Below, in pieces: positions 35,293 through 44,579 of a stretch of 64,000 bases of DNA (position 1 is the first letter of the stretch; every line of letters starts with the position of its first letter). The stretch covers positions 1 through 64,000 of the forward strand of contig NZ_JAYRCK010000011.1 of NCBI RefSeq assembly GCF_036409475.1, in the 5' to 3' direction. The position numbers were made by a program, and so were the translations under genes. Origin of the DNA: Scandinavium sp036409475 (lineage in GTDB: Bacteria > Pseudomonadota > Gammaproteobacteria > Enterobacterales > Enterobacteriaceae). The notes beneath the pieces are model-generated. The model had not been told where the DNA came from. It saw only the letters and a list, made by a program, of their open reading frames with translations, and searched no databases.

Positions 35293-35680
35293 CACTACAA
35301 ACTTCCTCGATGCGCCCATTGAAAAGAGATGATTTGTGTTGCGCCTATAAGTGGAGTTTTTGACGCGCCGTATCAGTACCACCTGTACGGCCTGCTGCGC
35401 AACCCTTTCAGAACAGGGCTTTGGGCTGCCAAAAGTGGGATTAGCGCGAATTAAGTCTGGTTAGTAAAAATAACCTTTTGTTATGCAAAACTTTTTTAAA
35501 GCGAAAAAACTATAAATTCATTGCCGTTATTATTCGCCTTAAAAGATTCATTTGATGGATTTTCATTCATTGCGAGTAATGCGTGATCTGTCGCCCAAAT
35601 AATAAACAAAGCCTGCAAAACCTCTATTATTAACTTTTGTTTGACATATATTTAACATTCTAATAAGGAGAGCAAAAGCC
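35293..35680. other. Divergent gltP-acs control region
   Basis: About 390 bp, AT-rich in the acs-proximal half, without coding potential and with no nrf remnant. TGATCTGTCGCCCA near 35584-35597 resembles a CRP half-site seen upstream of E. coli acs, and TTTGACATATATTTAACAT (35639-35657) looks like a promoter segment. RBS AAGGAGAG precedes acs. Confidence 0.5.
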
Positions 35681-37639
35681 ATGAGCCAGGTCCATAAACA
35701 CCCTATTCCCGCAAACATTGCGGAAAACTGCCTGATTAACCCGGAACAGTATCAAGCGAAGTATCAACAGTCCGTCAGCGACCCGGATACCTTCTGGGGC
35801 GACCAGGGCAAAATCCTCGACTGGATCAAGCCGTACAGTAAGGTCAAAAACACCTCTTTCGCCCCGGGAAACGTCTCCATTAAATGGTATGAAGACGGCA
35901 CTCTCAATCTGGCGGCCAACTGCCTCGACAGGCATCTGGCAGAGCGCGGCGACCAGACAGCAATCATCTGGGAAGGTGACGACGCAAGCCTTAGCAAGCA
36001 CATCACTTATAAAGAACTGCACCGCGATGTCTGCCGCTTCGCCAATGTCCTGACCGGGTTGGGCATTAAGAAAGGTGACGTGGTGGCCATCTATATGCCG
36101 ATGGTGCCGGAAGCCGCTGTCGCGATGCTCGCCTGTGCGCGCATTGGTGCCGTGCATTCAGTTATCTTCGGCGGGTTCTCCCCGGAAGCCGTCGCGGGCC
36201 GTATCATCGATTCCAGCTCCCGTCTGGTGATCACTGCCGATGAAGGCTTGCGCGCTGGCCGTTCTATCCCGCTGAAGAAAAACGTCGATGACGCCCTGAA
36301 AAACCCGAATGTGAAAAGCGTTGAGCATGTGGTTGTGCTCAAACGTACCGGCGGGAAAACCGAATGGCACGAAGGACGCGACCTGTGGTGGAGCGACCTT
36401 ATCGACAAGGCAAGCGATCAGCATCAGCCAGTAGAAATGAGCGCTGAAGACCCGCTGTTTATCCTTTACACCTCCGGCTCGACCGGCAAACCGAAAGGCG
36501 TGCTGCACACCACCGGTGGCTATCTGGTGTATGCCGCGACCACCTTTAAATATGTCTTTGACTACCATCAGGGCGATATCTACTGGTGTACGGCAGATGT
36601 GGGCTGGGTCACCGGTCACAGCTATCTGTTGTACGGGCCGCTGGCCTGTGGCGCAACCACGTTGATGTTCGAAGGCGTGCCAAACTGGCCAACGCCAGCG
36701 CGTATGAGCCAGGTCGTGGACAAGCACAAGGTCAACATTCTCTACACCGCCCCCACGGCGATTCGTGCACTGATGGCGGAAGGCGACAAAGCCGTACAAG
36801 GTACTGACCGATCTTCCCTGCGCATCCTCGGTTCCGTGGGCGAGCCTATCAACCCGGAAGCCTGGGAGTGGTACTGGAAGAAAATCGGCAATGAAAAATG
36901 CCCGGTGATGGACACCTGGTGGCAGACCGAGACCGGCGGTTTCATGATCACCCCGCTGCCTGGCGCGATTGAGCTGAAAGCCGGTTCCGCGACGCGTCCT
37001 TTCTTTGGCGTGCAGCCTGCACTGGTGGACAACGAAGGCAAGCCGCAGGAAGGCGCGACCGAAGGCAACCTGGTGATTGTCGACTCCTGGCCGGGCCAGG
37101 CGCGTACGCTGTTTGGCGATCACGAGCGCTTCGAGCAAACCTACTTCTCCACCTTCAAAAACATGTATTTCAGCGGTGACGGCGCTCGTCGTGATGAAGA
37201 CGGCTATTACTGGATAACCGGACGCGTGGACGACGTACTGAACGTCTCCGGTCACCGTCTGGGCACGGCTGAAATTGAGTCGGCGCTGGTGTCGCACCCG
37301 AAAGTCGCGGAAGCGGCAGTGGTGGGTATCCCGCACAACATTAAGGGCCAGGCGATTTACGCCTATGTGACCCTGAATCATGGCGAAGAGCCTACGCCAG
37401 AGCTGTATACCGAAGTGCGCAACTGGGTGCGCAAAGAGATTGGTCCGCTGGCAACGCCAGACGTGCTGCACTGGACTGACTCGCTGCCGAAAACCCGCTC
37501 CGGTAAGATCATGCGCCGCATTCTGCGCAAAATCGCCGCCGGGGATACCAGCAACTTTGGCGATACCTCGACGCTGGCCGATCCGGGCGTGGTGGAAAAA
37601 CTGCTCGAAGAGAAGCAGTCCATTACGATGCCTTCTTAA
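35681..37639 (+). CDS. acs: Acetyl-CoA synthetase
   Basis: The 652-residue AMP-forming enzyme (E. coli 652) activates acetate to acetyl-CoA by way of acetyl-AMP, the high-affinity scavenging route after overflow metabolism. The ANL-superfamily P-loop YTSGSTGKPKG and the C-terminal RSGKIMRR, whose Lys is the catalytic and acetylation-controlled residue, are visible. First gene of acs-yjcH-actP; a REP and a short CT-rich palindrome separate it from yjcH. Confidence 0.97.
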   Translation: MSQVHKHPIPANIAENCLINPEQYQAKYQQSVSDPDTFWGDQGKILDWIKPYSKVKNTSFAPGNVSIKWYEDGTLNLAANCLDRHLAERGDQTAIIWEGDDASLSKHITYKELHRDVCRFANVLTGLGIKKGDVVAIYMPMVPEAAVAMLACARIGAVHSVIFGGFSPEAVAGRIIDSSSRLVITADEGLRAGRSIPLKKNVDDALKNPNVKSVEHVVVLKRTGGKTEWHEGRDLWWSDLIDKASDQHQPVEMSAEDPLFILYTSGSTGKPKGVLHTTGGYLVYAATTFKYVFDYHQGDIYWCTADVGWVTGHSYLLYGPLACGATTLMFEGVPNWPTPARMSQVVDKHKVNILYTAPTAIRALMAEGDKAVQGTDRSSLRILGSVGEPINPEAWEWYWKKIGNEKCPVMDTWWQTETGGFMITPLPGAIELKAGSATRPFFGVQPALVDNEGKPQEGATEGNLVIVDSWPGQARTLFGDHERFEQTYFSTFKNMYFSGDGARRDEDGYYWITGRVDDVLNVSGHRLGTAEIESALVSHPKVAEAAVVGIPHNIKGQAIYAYVTLNHGEEPTPELYTEVRNWVRKEIGPLATPDVLHWTDSLPKTRSGKIMRRILRKIAAGDTSNFGDTSTLADPGVVEKLLEEKQSITMPS

Positions 37640-37667
37640 CGAAATTTATACAGTCATATGCCCTAAC

Positions 37668-37736
37668 GTAGGCCGGGCAAACGCAGTACCGCCCGGCAAT
37701 ACAATGCCGGATGGCGCTACGCTTATCCGGCCTACA
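37668..37736. repeat. REP/BIME between acs and yjcH
   Basis: Facing REP units (GGCCGGGCAAACGCAGTACC and GCCGGATGGCGCTACGCTTA) lie in the 180-bp acs-yjcH gap. Confidence 0.85.
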
Positions 37737-37743
37737 GGTTAGT

Positions 37744-37766
37744 CCCCTCTCCTTTAGGGAGAGGGA
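37744..37766. repeat. CT-rich palindromic repeat, half copy D
   Basis: CCCCTCTCC-TTTA-GGGAGAGGG is a single short hairpin of the same kind as the centre of copy A; the outer arms are missing. Confidence 0.6.
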
Positions 37767-37818
37767 GCTACACCCTCAAAACAATAAGTCCCCATAATAC
37801 CTCTGGAGAAACTCTGTG

Positions 37819-38133
37819 ATGAATAACGATATTTGTCAGCAGATAGAAGACAGTGCGCATTTCAGGGAGTTAGTCGAAAAACGGCAACGGTTTGCCACCC
37901 TTCTGTCCCTTATCATGCTGGTTGTCTACGTCGGTTTTATTTTGCTGATTGCTTTCGCCCCTGGCTGGCTCGGTACGCCGCTGCACGCTGGAACCAGCGT
38001 CACACGCGGTATTCCTATCGGGATTGGCGTGATTGTGATTTCTTTTGTGCTCACCGGTGTTTATGTCTGGCGGGCAAATGGCGAGTTCGACAGGCTGACG
38101 AAGTCGGTTATGCGTGAGGTGAAAGCATCATGA
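37819..38133 (+). CDS. yjcH: YjcH, DUF485 inner-membrane protein of the acetate permease operon
   Basis: The 104-residue protein (same as E. coli) has two transmembrane helices and the DUF485 pattern with FRELVEKRQRF before helix 1. It is co-encoded with actP and overlaps it by 4 bp (ATGA). Its role with the permease is presumed. ATG at 37819 is preferred to the GTG directly before it. Confidence 0.94.
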   Translation: MNNDICQQIEDSAHFRELVEKRQRFATLLSLIMLVVYVGFILLIAFAPGWLGTPLHAGTSVTRGIPIGIGVIVISFVLTGVYVWRANGEFDRLTKSVMREVKAS

Positions 38134-39779
38134 AAAAGCTAACGACGGCACTCGCCGCCACGCTGCCACTGGCGGCTAACGCCGCTGACGCCATTACCGG
38201 CGCAGTCGAGCGTCAGCCGACCAACTGGGAAGCCATCATCATGTTCCTGGTCTTTGTGCTGCTGACGCTGTACATCACCTATTGGGCCTCCAAACGCGTG
38301 AAATCGCGTAGGGATTACTACACCGCGGGCGGCAATATCACCGGTTTCCAGAACGGGCTGGCGATTGCCGGTGACTTTATGTCTGCCGCGTCGTTCCTCG
38401 GCATTTCCGCGCTGGTCTACACCTCCGGCTACGACGGCCTCATTTACTCGCTCGGGTTCCTCGTCGGCTGGCCGATTATTCTGTTCCTGATTGCCGAACG
38501 CCTGCGCAACCTTGGGCGCTATACCTTCGCCGATGTCGCCTCATATCGCCTGAAACAAGGGCCGATTCGTATTCTGTCTGCCTGCGGTTCGCTGGTTGTC
38601 GTGGCGCTGTATTTGATTGCGCAGATGGTCGGCGCGGGCAAGCTGATTGAGCTGCTGTTTGGCCTGAACTACCACGTTGCGGTGGTGCTGGTTGGCGTGC
38701 TGATGGTGATGTACGTGCTGTTTGGCGGCATGCTCGCCACAACGTGGGTACAAATCATCAAAGCGGTGCTGCTGCTGTTCGGTGCAAGCTTTATGGCCTT
38801 TATGGTGATGAAGCACGTTGGCTTCAGCTTCAACAATCTGTTCACCGAAGCGATGGCTGTCCATCCGAAAGGCGCGGCGATCATGAGCCCTGGCGGGTTG
38901 GTGAAAGACCCGATATCCGCACTTTCGCTAGGTCTTGGCCTGATGTTTGGTACCGCCGGATTGCCACACATCCTGATGCGTTTCTTCACCGTGAGCGATG
39001 CACGTGAGGCACGTAAAAGCGTGTTCTATGCCACCGGTTTTATGGGTTACTTCTACATCCTGACCTTTATCATCGGCTTTGGCGCCATCATGCTGGTGGG
39101 CGCTAACCCGGCGTTTAAAGACGCGGCAGGGCAACTGATTGGCGGCAACAACATGGCGGCGGTGCATCTGGCAGATGCTGTCGGCGGTAACTTGTTCCTG
39201 GGCTTCATCTCCGCCGTGGCGTTCGCCACCATCCTCGCGGTAGTCGCCGGGTTGACGCTGGCGGGCGCATCGGCGGTTTCGCACGACCTCTATGCCAACG
39301 TGTTCCGCAAAGGCGCGTCTGAGCGTGATGAGCTGAAAGTGTCGAAAATCACCGTGCTGGTGCTGGGCGTGGTGGCGATATTGCTGGGCATTCTGTTCGA
39401 GAAACAGAACATCGCCTTTATGGTGGGCCTGGCATTCTCGATTGCCGCGAGCTGCAACTTCCCGATTATCCTGCTTTCCATGTACTGGTCGAAGCTGACC
39501 ACGCGTGGCGCAATGATGGGTGGCTGGCTCGGCCTGTTGACGGCGATCATTCTGATGATCCTCGGCCCAACCATTTGGGTGCAGATCCTCGGTCACGAGA
39601 AAGCGATTTTCCCGTATGAGTACCCGGCGCTGTTCTCCATTGCCGCGGCCTTTATCGGCATCTGGTTCTTCTCCGCCACCGACAACTCCGCAGAAGGCCT
39701 GCGCGAACGCGAACAGTTCCGCGCGCAGTTTATCCGTTCACAAACCGGTCTGGGTATCGAACAGGGCCGCGCGCACTAA
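38130..39779 (+). CDS. actP: Acetate/glycolate:cation symporter ActP
   Basis: The 549-residue protein (E. coli 549) belongs to the sodium:solute symporter family, with a leader-like first segment and about 13 helices (YTAGGNITGFQNGLAIAGDF is the family signature area). It imports acetate and other short carboxylates for Acs. Start overlaps yjcH. Confidence 0.97.
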   Translation: MKKLTTALAATLPLAANAADAITGAVERQPTNWEAIIMFLVFVLLTLYITYWASKRVKSRRDYYTAGGNITGFQNGLAIAGDFMSAASFLGISALVYTSGYDGLIYSLGFLVGWPIILFLIAERLRNLGRYTFADVASYRLKQGPIRILSACGSLVVVALYLIAQMVGAGKLIELLFGLNYHVAVVLVGVLMVMYVLFGGMLATTWVQIIKAVLLLFGASFMAFMVMKHVGFSFNNLFTEAMAVHPKGAAIMSPGGLVKDPISALSLGLGLMFGTAGLPHILMRFFTVSDAREARKSVFYATGFMGYFYILTFIIGFGAIMLVGANPAFKDAAGQLIGGNNMAAVHLADAVGGNLFLGFISAVAFATILAVVAGLTLAGASAVSHDLYANVFRKGASERDELKVSKITVLVLGVVAILLGILFEKQNIAFMVGLAFSIAASCNFPIILLSMYWSKLTTRGAMMGGWLGLLTAIILMILGPTIWVQILGHEKAIFPYEYPALFSIAAAFIGIWFFSATDNSAEGLREREQFRAQFIRSQTGLGIEQGRAH

Positions 39780-39787
39780 TCCCCTCT

Positions 39788-39821
39788 TCCCCGGCGATTT
39801 CGCCGGGGATCACATTTTTCC
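39788..39821 (+). terminator. Terminator of the acs-yjcH-actP operon
   Basis: The stem CCCCGGCGA/TCGCCGGGG is followed by a T-rich stretch (CACATTTTTCC). Confidence 0.75.
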
Positions 39822-39930
39822 CCTCCGCTTATTTTTATTCTCCTTCAGCGCGTTACAGTACCCAAAGTTAAATGAAACACTGTTTTATTTCATCAATCCG
39901 ATGATTCATTTTTTGAAGGGTAACAAGGAT

Positions 39931-41235
39931 ATGAAAAAATATGCGCTTGTCGGCACCGGCGGTCGTGCCGGGTTATACATTTCTGCTATTGGCGGGAAAT
40001 GGCGAGATAACGCCCGAATGGTGGCCTTTTGCGACACCAACCAGACGCGAATGCAGTACGCCAATCAGCTTTTAAAGCACGAAGGTGCAGAGCCTGTCTC
40101 CACCTGGAAAGCGGCACAGTTTGAAGAGATGATCCGTGAAACGCAGCCGGATATCGTTATCGTCACCACTCTGGATCGCACCCACGATGACTATATTGTC
40201 CGGGCGTTGCACGCCGGGTGCGACGTAATTACCGAAAAGCCGATGACCATTGATGAACAGCGAGCGCTGCGCATTCTTGATGCGATTGAGCAAACAGGGC
40301 GGCAGGTACGCGTGGCATTTAACTATCGCTATGCCCCGCACCACAGCAAAGTGCGCGAACTGCTGATGCAGGATGTGATTGGTCAGGTCAACTCGGTGCA
40401 TTTTGAATGGCTGCTGAATACGGAGCACGGCGCCGATTACTTCCGCCGCTGGCATCGCGAAAAACGCAACAGCGGCGGTCTGTTGGTGCACAAATCCACA
40501 CACCATTTCGACTTGATGAATTTCTGGCTTGGCAGCTATCCAGAGCGCGTTTACGCCGAAGGCGGGCTGCGTTTTTATGGCCGCGAAAATGCTGAGCAAC
40601 GTGGGGTCACTCAATTCTATCCTCGTGCTGAGGGTTATGCCGCTGCAAAAGATGATCCTTTTGCGCTGCAGATGGCCGACAATCCGCAGCTCAAAGCGCT
40701 GTATCTGGATGCTGAGCATGAAGATAATTACTACCGCGATCAAAGCGTATTCAGCGATGGGATCACCATCGAAGACACGCTCTCGGTGCTGGTGAAATAC
40801 CAGAATCAGGTACAGCTCACCTATTCACTCAATGCCTATTTGCCGTGGGAAGGGCTGAACGTGGTCTTTAACGGCAGCAAAGGCCGGCTGGAGATGAAAA
40901 TCGTGGAGAACTCCTACGTCAATGCCGGAGGAGAGCGCGAGCACGAAGGCAGCCTGGAGCAGTGCGATATCACCGTATTCCCGATGTTCGCCGCCCCCTG
41001 GAAAGCAGAGTTTACTCTGGGTGAAGGGGGTCATGGCGGTGGTGATAACGCCATGCTGGCCGACCTGTTTGGTGAACTGAGTCACGACCCGCTGCAGCGA
41101 GCCGCCGATCATCGAGACGGGGCAATGTCGATTCTGACGGGCATTGCGGGGAATATCTCCATGCAGCAGCAACGCCCGGTCAACTTTCGCGAGTTTGAAC
41201 TGGTTTCGCGTTTAAAACATCACCAGCGAGACTAA
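39931..41235 (+). CDS. Gfo/Idh/MocA-family oxidoreductase
   Basis: The 434-residue protein, started at 39931 (MKKYALVGTGGRAGLYI), has an N-terminal Rossmann domain with the nucleotide loop GTGGRAG and the family motif EKPMTIDE around the catalytic Lys, then the C-terminal alpha/beta domain with the conserved HKSTHHFDLMNFW. Such enzymes oxidise or reduce sugars, polyols or cyclitols with NAD(P). The substrate is unknown and no sugar genes adjoin. It ends convergently with the LrgB-like gene, overlapping it by 24 bp. E. coli K-12 has no such gene here. Confidence 0.88.
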   Translation: MKKYALVGTGGRAGLYISAIGGKWRDNARMVAFCDTNQTRMQYANQLLKHEGAEPVSTWKAAQFEEMIRETQPDIVIVTTLDRTHDDYIVRALHAGCDVITEKPMTIDEQRALRILDAIEQTGRQVRVAFNYRYAPHHSKVRELLMQDVIGQVNSVHFEWLLNTEHGADYFRRWHREKRNSGGLLVHKSTHHFDLMNFWLGSYPERVYAEGGLRFYGRENAEQRGVTQFYPRAEGYAAAKDDPFALQMADNPQLKALYLDAEHEDNYYRDQSVFSDGITIEDTLSVLVKYQNQVQLTYSLNAYLPWEGLNVVFNGSKGRLEMKIVENSYVNAGGEREHEGSLEQCDITVFPMFAAPWKAEFTLGEGGHGGGDNAMLADLFGELSHDPLQRAADHRDGAMSILTGIAGNISMQQQRPVNFREFELVSRLKHHQRD

Positions 41236-41901
41236 CGGCGCCACCAACACGGTGACCACGCCGGATAACATCATCACCAGACTGGCCACCACGCCTTCCT
41301 GCGGGCCTAGCTCGTAGGAACGCGCGGTGCCAGCACCGTGCGAAGCGGCACCAAAACCTGCACCTTTTGCCATCCCTTCACGAATAGCCAGACGCATAAA
41401 CAGGATATCGCCCACCGCCATGCCGAACACCCCAGTGATCACCACAAACAGCGCCACCAGTTCTGGCTGCCCACCAATCGATTTTGCTGCCGCCAGGGCA
41501 AACGGCGTGGTGATGGAACGCACCGCCAGGCTGCGCTGAATTTCATCCGGTAAAGTGAACAGACGGGCCAGCCAGACAGAACTGGTCACGGCGACAATGA
41601 TTGCGGTTGTAACGCCTGCCGTCAGCGACATCCAGTGACGTTTGATGACCGCCAGATTGTCATACACCGGCACCGCGAACGCGATGGTCGCCGGGCCCAG
41701 CAACCACAGCAGCCAGTGCGCTTCGCCCATGTAGTTTTGCCAGGAAATGTGGCCAAAGACCAGCATCAGCACCAGTAAAATCGGCGTGAACACCAGCGGC
41801 ATCAGTGGCAGTTTGCGAAAACGGCGATACAGGCGTTTGTTGGCGTAATAAAGCCCCAGAGTGATGGCCAGGCAAAGCACGCTGAGCTGGAAGTTATTCA
41901 T
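41212..41901 (-). CDS. CidB/LrgB-family membrane protein
   Basis: The 229-residue protein has about six to seven membrane helices with the family motifs PLVFTPILLVL, LGPATIAFAVP and the C-terminal ASHGAGTARS. LrgB/CidB proteins work with the LrgA/CidA partner encoded just upstream (8-bp overlap) and are linked to export of metabolites or to murein hydrolase control. E. coli YohK is a distant relative. A divergent LysR regulator completes a cid-like set. Confidence 0.88.
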   Translation of the reverse strand: MNNFQLSVLCLAITLGLYYANKRLYRRFRKLPLMPLVFTPILLVLMLVFGHISWQNYMGEAHWLLWLLGPATIAFAVPVYDNLAVIKRHWMSLTAGVTTAIIVAVTSSVWLARLFTLPDEIQRSLAVRSITTPFALAAAKSIGGQPELVALFVVITGVFGMAVGDILFMRLAIREGMAKGAGFGAASHGAGTARSYELGPQEGVVASLVMMLSGVVTVLVAPLVSLVMF

Positions 41902-42304
41902 GGTTCATCCTGCGCAGCTCATAACGATACACTTTATCGACCACCCAGGCGGTGGAGGCCAGCACCATCATGGTGCTCAGGGCGATAACCAGAAAAATGC
42001 GCCAGCCATCAATCATCAACAGTTGGGCGTAATTCACCACCGCGACCACCGCAGGCACGAAGAACAGCAGCATTTCAGCCAGCAGCCAGCGAGACCCAGC
42101 GCGAACCCACTTCAGCGGCACGACACGGCAAACAATCAGCGCCAGCAGCAGCACCATCCCCACCAGATTGGCGGGCAACGGTAAATGGCACCACGCCACC
42201 AGATGTTCAGCCAACACAAACAAACCGGCGTACAGAACCACCTGCACCGGAACCTGAAGATGATGCAGGACAGCAGGCGTTACACGCCCTAAGGCCACAG
42301 CCAT
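41894..42304 (-). CDS. CidA/LrgA-family holin-like protein
   Basis: This 136-residue protein has four predicted membrane helices (including LPANLVGMVLLLALIV and LLFFVPAVVAVVNYA) and is a CidA/LrgA (YohJ-like) holin-like protein. It is the first gene of the two-gene operon. It is divergent from a LysR-type gene with a 102-bp gap that should hold the common control region. Confidence 0.88.
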   Translation of the reverse strand: MAVALGRVTPAVLHHLQVPVQVVLYAGLFVLAEHLVAWCHLPLPANLVGMVLLLALIVCRVVPLKWVRAGSRWLLAEMLLFFVPAVVAVVNYAQLLMIDGWRIFLVIALSTMMVLASTAWVVDKVYRYELRRMNHE

Positions 42305-42406
42305 GAAAGGAATTCCTGAAAAAAGTGAAGGCGCTCAGTATAGTGAGACGCCGACCGTGACTGAAATGAATTAAAATCATTGAAGGTATAGTTTCGAGGA
42401 ATAATC

Positions 42407-43294
42407 ATGGACATAAGAACGCTGCGCTATTTCGTCGAAGTGGTTCGCCAGCAGAGCTTTACCCGCGCGGCAGAGAAGCTGTTTGTCACGCAGCCGACCA
42501 TCAGCAAGATGCTGAAAAATCTGGAAGATGAACTCAACTGTACCCTTCTCATTCGTGATGGTCGCAAACTGCTGCTGACCGACACCGGGCGCGTGGTGTT
42601 TGAACGCGGCGTGACCATCCTGACCGAATTTAGCCAGCTTGAAGCCGAGCTCAGCGACATCAACCATCTGCACAAAGGCCTGCTGCGTCTGGGTATTCCG
42701 CCCATGGTCGGCATGTTGATGGCCGGGCCTATCAGCCTGTATCGTCAGCGTTATCCTGGCGTGGAGCTAAAAATTTCCGAGTTTGGCGGCCTGACCGTGC
42801 AACAGGCCGTGATCAACGGCGAATTGGATGTGGCGATGACCGCGCTGCCTGTCGATGAAGAAAGCGGGCTTTCCACCCTGCCGTTATTCAGCCACCCTTT
42901 GTGCGTGCTGGTGCCACGCTCAGGCGTTTGGCTGGATGTGGAATCAATAAGCCCTGAACAGCTGGCGGCGCATCCGCTGTTAATCTACAACGAAGATTTC
43001 GCCCTGAGCCGCCAGCTCATGCAGTTATTCACCGATCACAATGTCAAACCGCGCATCGCCGTACGCAGCGGCCAGTGGGATTTTTTGGCCGCCATGGTTC
43101 AGGCAGGCGTCGGCGTGGCTATTTTGCCCGAACCCATCTGCCAGCGGCTGGATAAAAATACCCTGCGTTGGATCCCGCTCAACAGCGAACTGAATTGGCA
43201 GCTGGGCATGATCTGGCGCGAAGGCTCCTACCTTTCACACAGTGCGCAAGCCTGGCTGAAATGCTGTGAGGGGTTTTGGTTGCCCGGGGCTTGA
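42407..43294 (+). CDS. LysR-family regulator, CidR-like
   Basis: The 295-residue protein has an N-terminal LysR winged helix (SFTRAAEKLFVTQPTISKML) and a periplasmic-binding-like effector domain. Divergence from the CidAB/LrgAB pair fits the cidR-cidAB layout known from Bacillus and Staphylococcus, in which the regulator activates the pair in response to acetate or overflow metabolism. The effector is not known here. Confidence 0.88.
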   Translation: MDIRTLRYFVEVVRQQSFTRAAEKLFVTQPTISKMLKNLEDELNCTLLIRDGRKLLLTDTGRVVFERGVTILTEFSQLEAELSDINHLHKGLLRLGIPPMVGMLMAGPISLYRQRYPGVELKISEFGGLTVQQAVINGELDVAMTALPVDEESGLSTLPLFSHPLCVLVPRSGVWLDVESISPEQLAAHPLLIYNEDFALSRQLMQLFTDHNVKPRIAVRSGQWDFLAAMVQAGVGVAILPEPICQRLDKNTLRWIPLNSELNWQLGMIWREGSYLSHSAQAWLKCCEGFWLPGA

Positions 43295-43313
43295 TTCATC
43301 CCATCCAGACACG

Positions 43314-43397
43314 ATGAAAACGATGCAGAAACTCTATCTGCAAAGTGATGCGAAACAGCGAAAAACGTTCCTGAAATGGGCGCTGGACGTGCAGTAA
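43314..43397 (+). other. Possible 27-residue mini-ORF or gene remnant
   Basis: ATG at 43314 opens a short frame ending LKWALDVQ before TAA. No RBS is obvious. It lies just after the LysR gene and could be the end of a lost gene. I recognise no family. Confidence 0.2.
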
Positions 43398-43418
43398 TTC
43401 CCTTAGCGTACAGCTGAA

Positions 43419-43488
43419 TTGCCCGGCGGCACTTCGTTTGCAGGGCCTGCAAGTCACCCAGGCCCGATAAGCGTAGCGCCATTGGGCA
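43419..43488. repeat. REP/BIME behind murR
   Basis: Facing, somewhat degenerate REP units (GCCCGGCGGCACTTCG and GGCCCGATAAGCGTAGCGCC) lie just before the murR stop codon. Confidence 0.8.
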
Positions 43489-43492
43489 AAAA

Positions 43493-44347
43493 TTAAAGTT
43501 TTTCCACCAGCTTACGACTCTGCTCGATCAACTCTCTGCGGTCTTCCTCGCCCTGCTGTAACAGGCAAACAAACAGCAAATCAATCAGCGTGTGTTGCGC
43601 AGTGCGCACGGCAATGGAAGAACTGTGGGTTTTACTGCCATCGGCAATGGTGTCCAGCGTCACATCCGCCACCTGGCGCAGCGGCGACTGGTGCAGCGAA
43701 GTCAGTGCGATGATTTTTGCGCCTCGCGTTTTGGCCGTTTCTGCAGCCACCTGCACTTCACGGCGGCTGCCGGAAAACGAGATAGCAATCTGCACATCGG
43801 CTGCGGTCAGCGATTGTGCAACGGTGATTTGCACGTGGCTGTCCATTTCATTCATCACCGGATAGCCAATTTTCATCAGCTTATAGGCCAGGTCTTTAGC
43901 AATCAGCGACGAGCCGCCAATGGCGGTAATTTGCACACGCCCAGCCTGGCGAATCAGTTCGACAACCTGCTGGAGCTTGCTGAAATCCAGACCCTGAGTG
44001 GTGTCACGCAGCGCCTGCTGTTTTTCCAGCATCAGCTTCTCGGCGATGTCCGGGAAAGTATCTTCACTGTTGATTTCATTATGGATGTAAGCCACATCGT
44101 TCTTACGTTCGATGCTTTGCTGGCCCCACTCTTCCACCAGCGCAATTTTAAAGTTGGTGAAGCCCTTAAAACCCAGCTTCTGCGCGAATTTGATAATGCT
44201 CGACTGGCTGATGCCAAGCACGTCGGCAAGCTCTGGTGAAGAGAACTGTTTTACTCGCCCCGGGTTTTCAATGATGAAATCCGCGATCTTACGTTCGCCG
44301 GGCGTGAACAGGCCTTTGTTATGCAGAATAGTGTTGATGTGTTTCAT
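43493..44347 (-). CDS. murR: RpiR-family regulator MurR
   Basis: The 284-residue protein (E. coli MurR 285), started MKHINTILHNKGLFT, has an N-terminal RpiR helix-turn-helix (LADVLGISQSSIIKFAQKLG) and a C-terminal SIS sugar-phosphate domain (ITAIGGSSLIAKDLAYKLMK). MurR represses murQP and is released by MurNAc-6-phosphate. It is divergent from murQ, as in E. coli, although the locus lies elsewhere on the K-12 chromosome. Confidence 0.88.
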   Translation of the reverse strand: MKHINTILHNKGLFTPGERKIADFIIENPGRVKQFSSPELADVLGISQSSIIKFAQKLGFKGFTNFKIALVEEWGQQSIERKNDVAYIHNEINSEDTFPDIAEKLMLEKQQALRDTTQGLDFSKLQQVVELIRQAGRVQITAIGGSSLIAKDLAYKLMKIGYPVMNEMDSHVQITVAQSLTAADVQIAISFSGSRREVQVAAETAKTRGAKIIALTSLHQSPLRQVADVTLDTIADGSKTHSSSIAVRTAQHTLIDLLFVCLLQQGEEDRRELIEQSRKLVEKL

Positions 44348-44531
44348 ATAGCGGCAATCAATCGCTCGGGTCGGCTGGCTCAAACTGGGTTTAAAATGAT
44401 AAGACATTCCCCCACGCATGGCACCCTTTCATCTCGTTTCAACGTATGAAGGCGGCGATCGCGACCTTTCAGGTTGACCGGGATCACAGTTTCCTGAGAA
44501 GGGATAAAATATTACTTCTTATCGATATTAT

Positions 44532-44548
44532 TGGAATATATTATTCCA
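44532..44548. promoter_or_regulatory. Candidate MurR operator at the murQ promoter
   Basis: A perfect dyad TGGAATA-TAT-TATTCCA lies 32 bp before the murQ start codon, where it would cover the transcription start. Placement between murR and murQ suggests it is the MurR operator. Confidence 0.55.
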
Positions 44549-44579
44549 GCCATGAAAGACATTCTTCATTGAGGCCGTT

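Noticed and set aside
36158..37471. A 437-codon minus-strand frame opposite acs
   Set aside because: Shadow of acs codon usage; acs is certain at full length.
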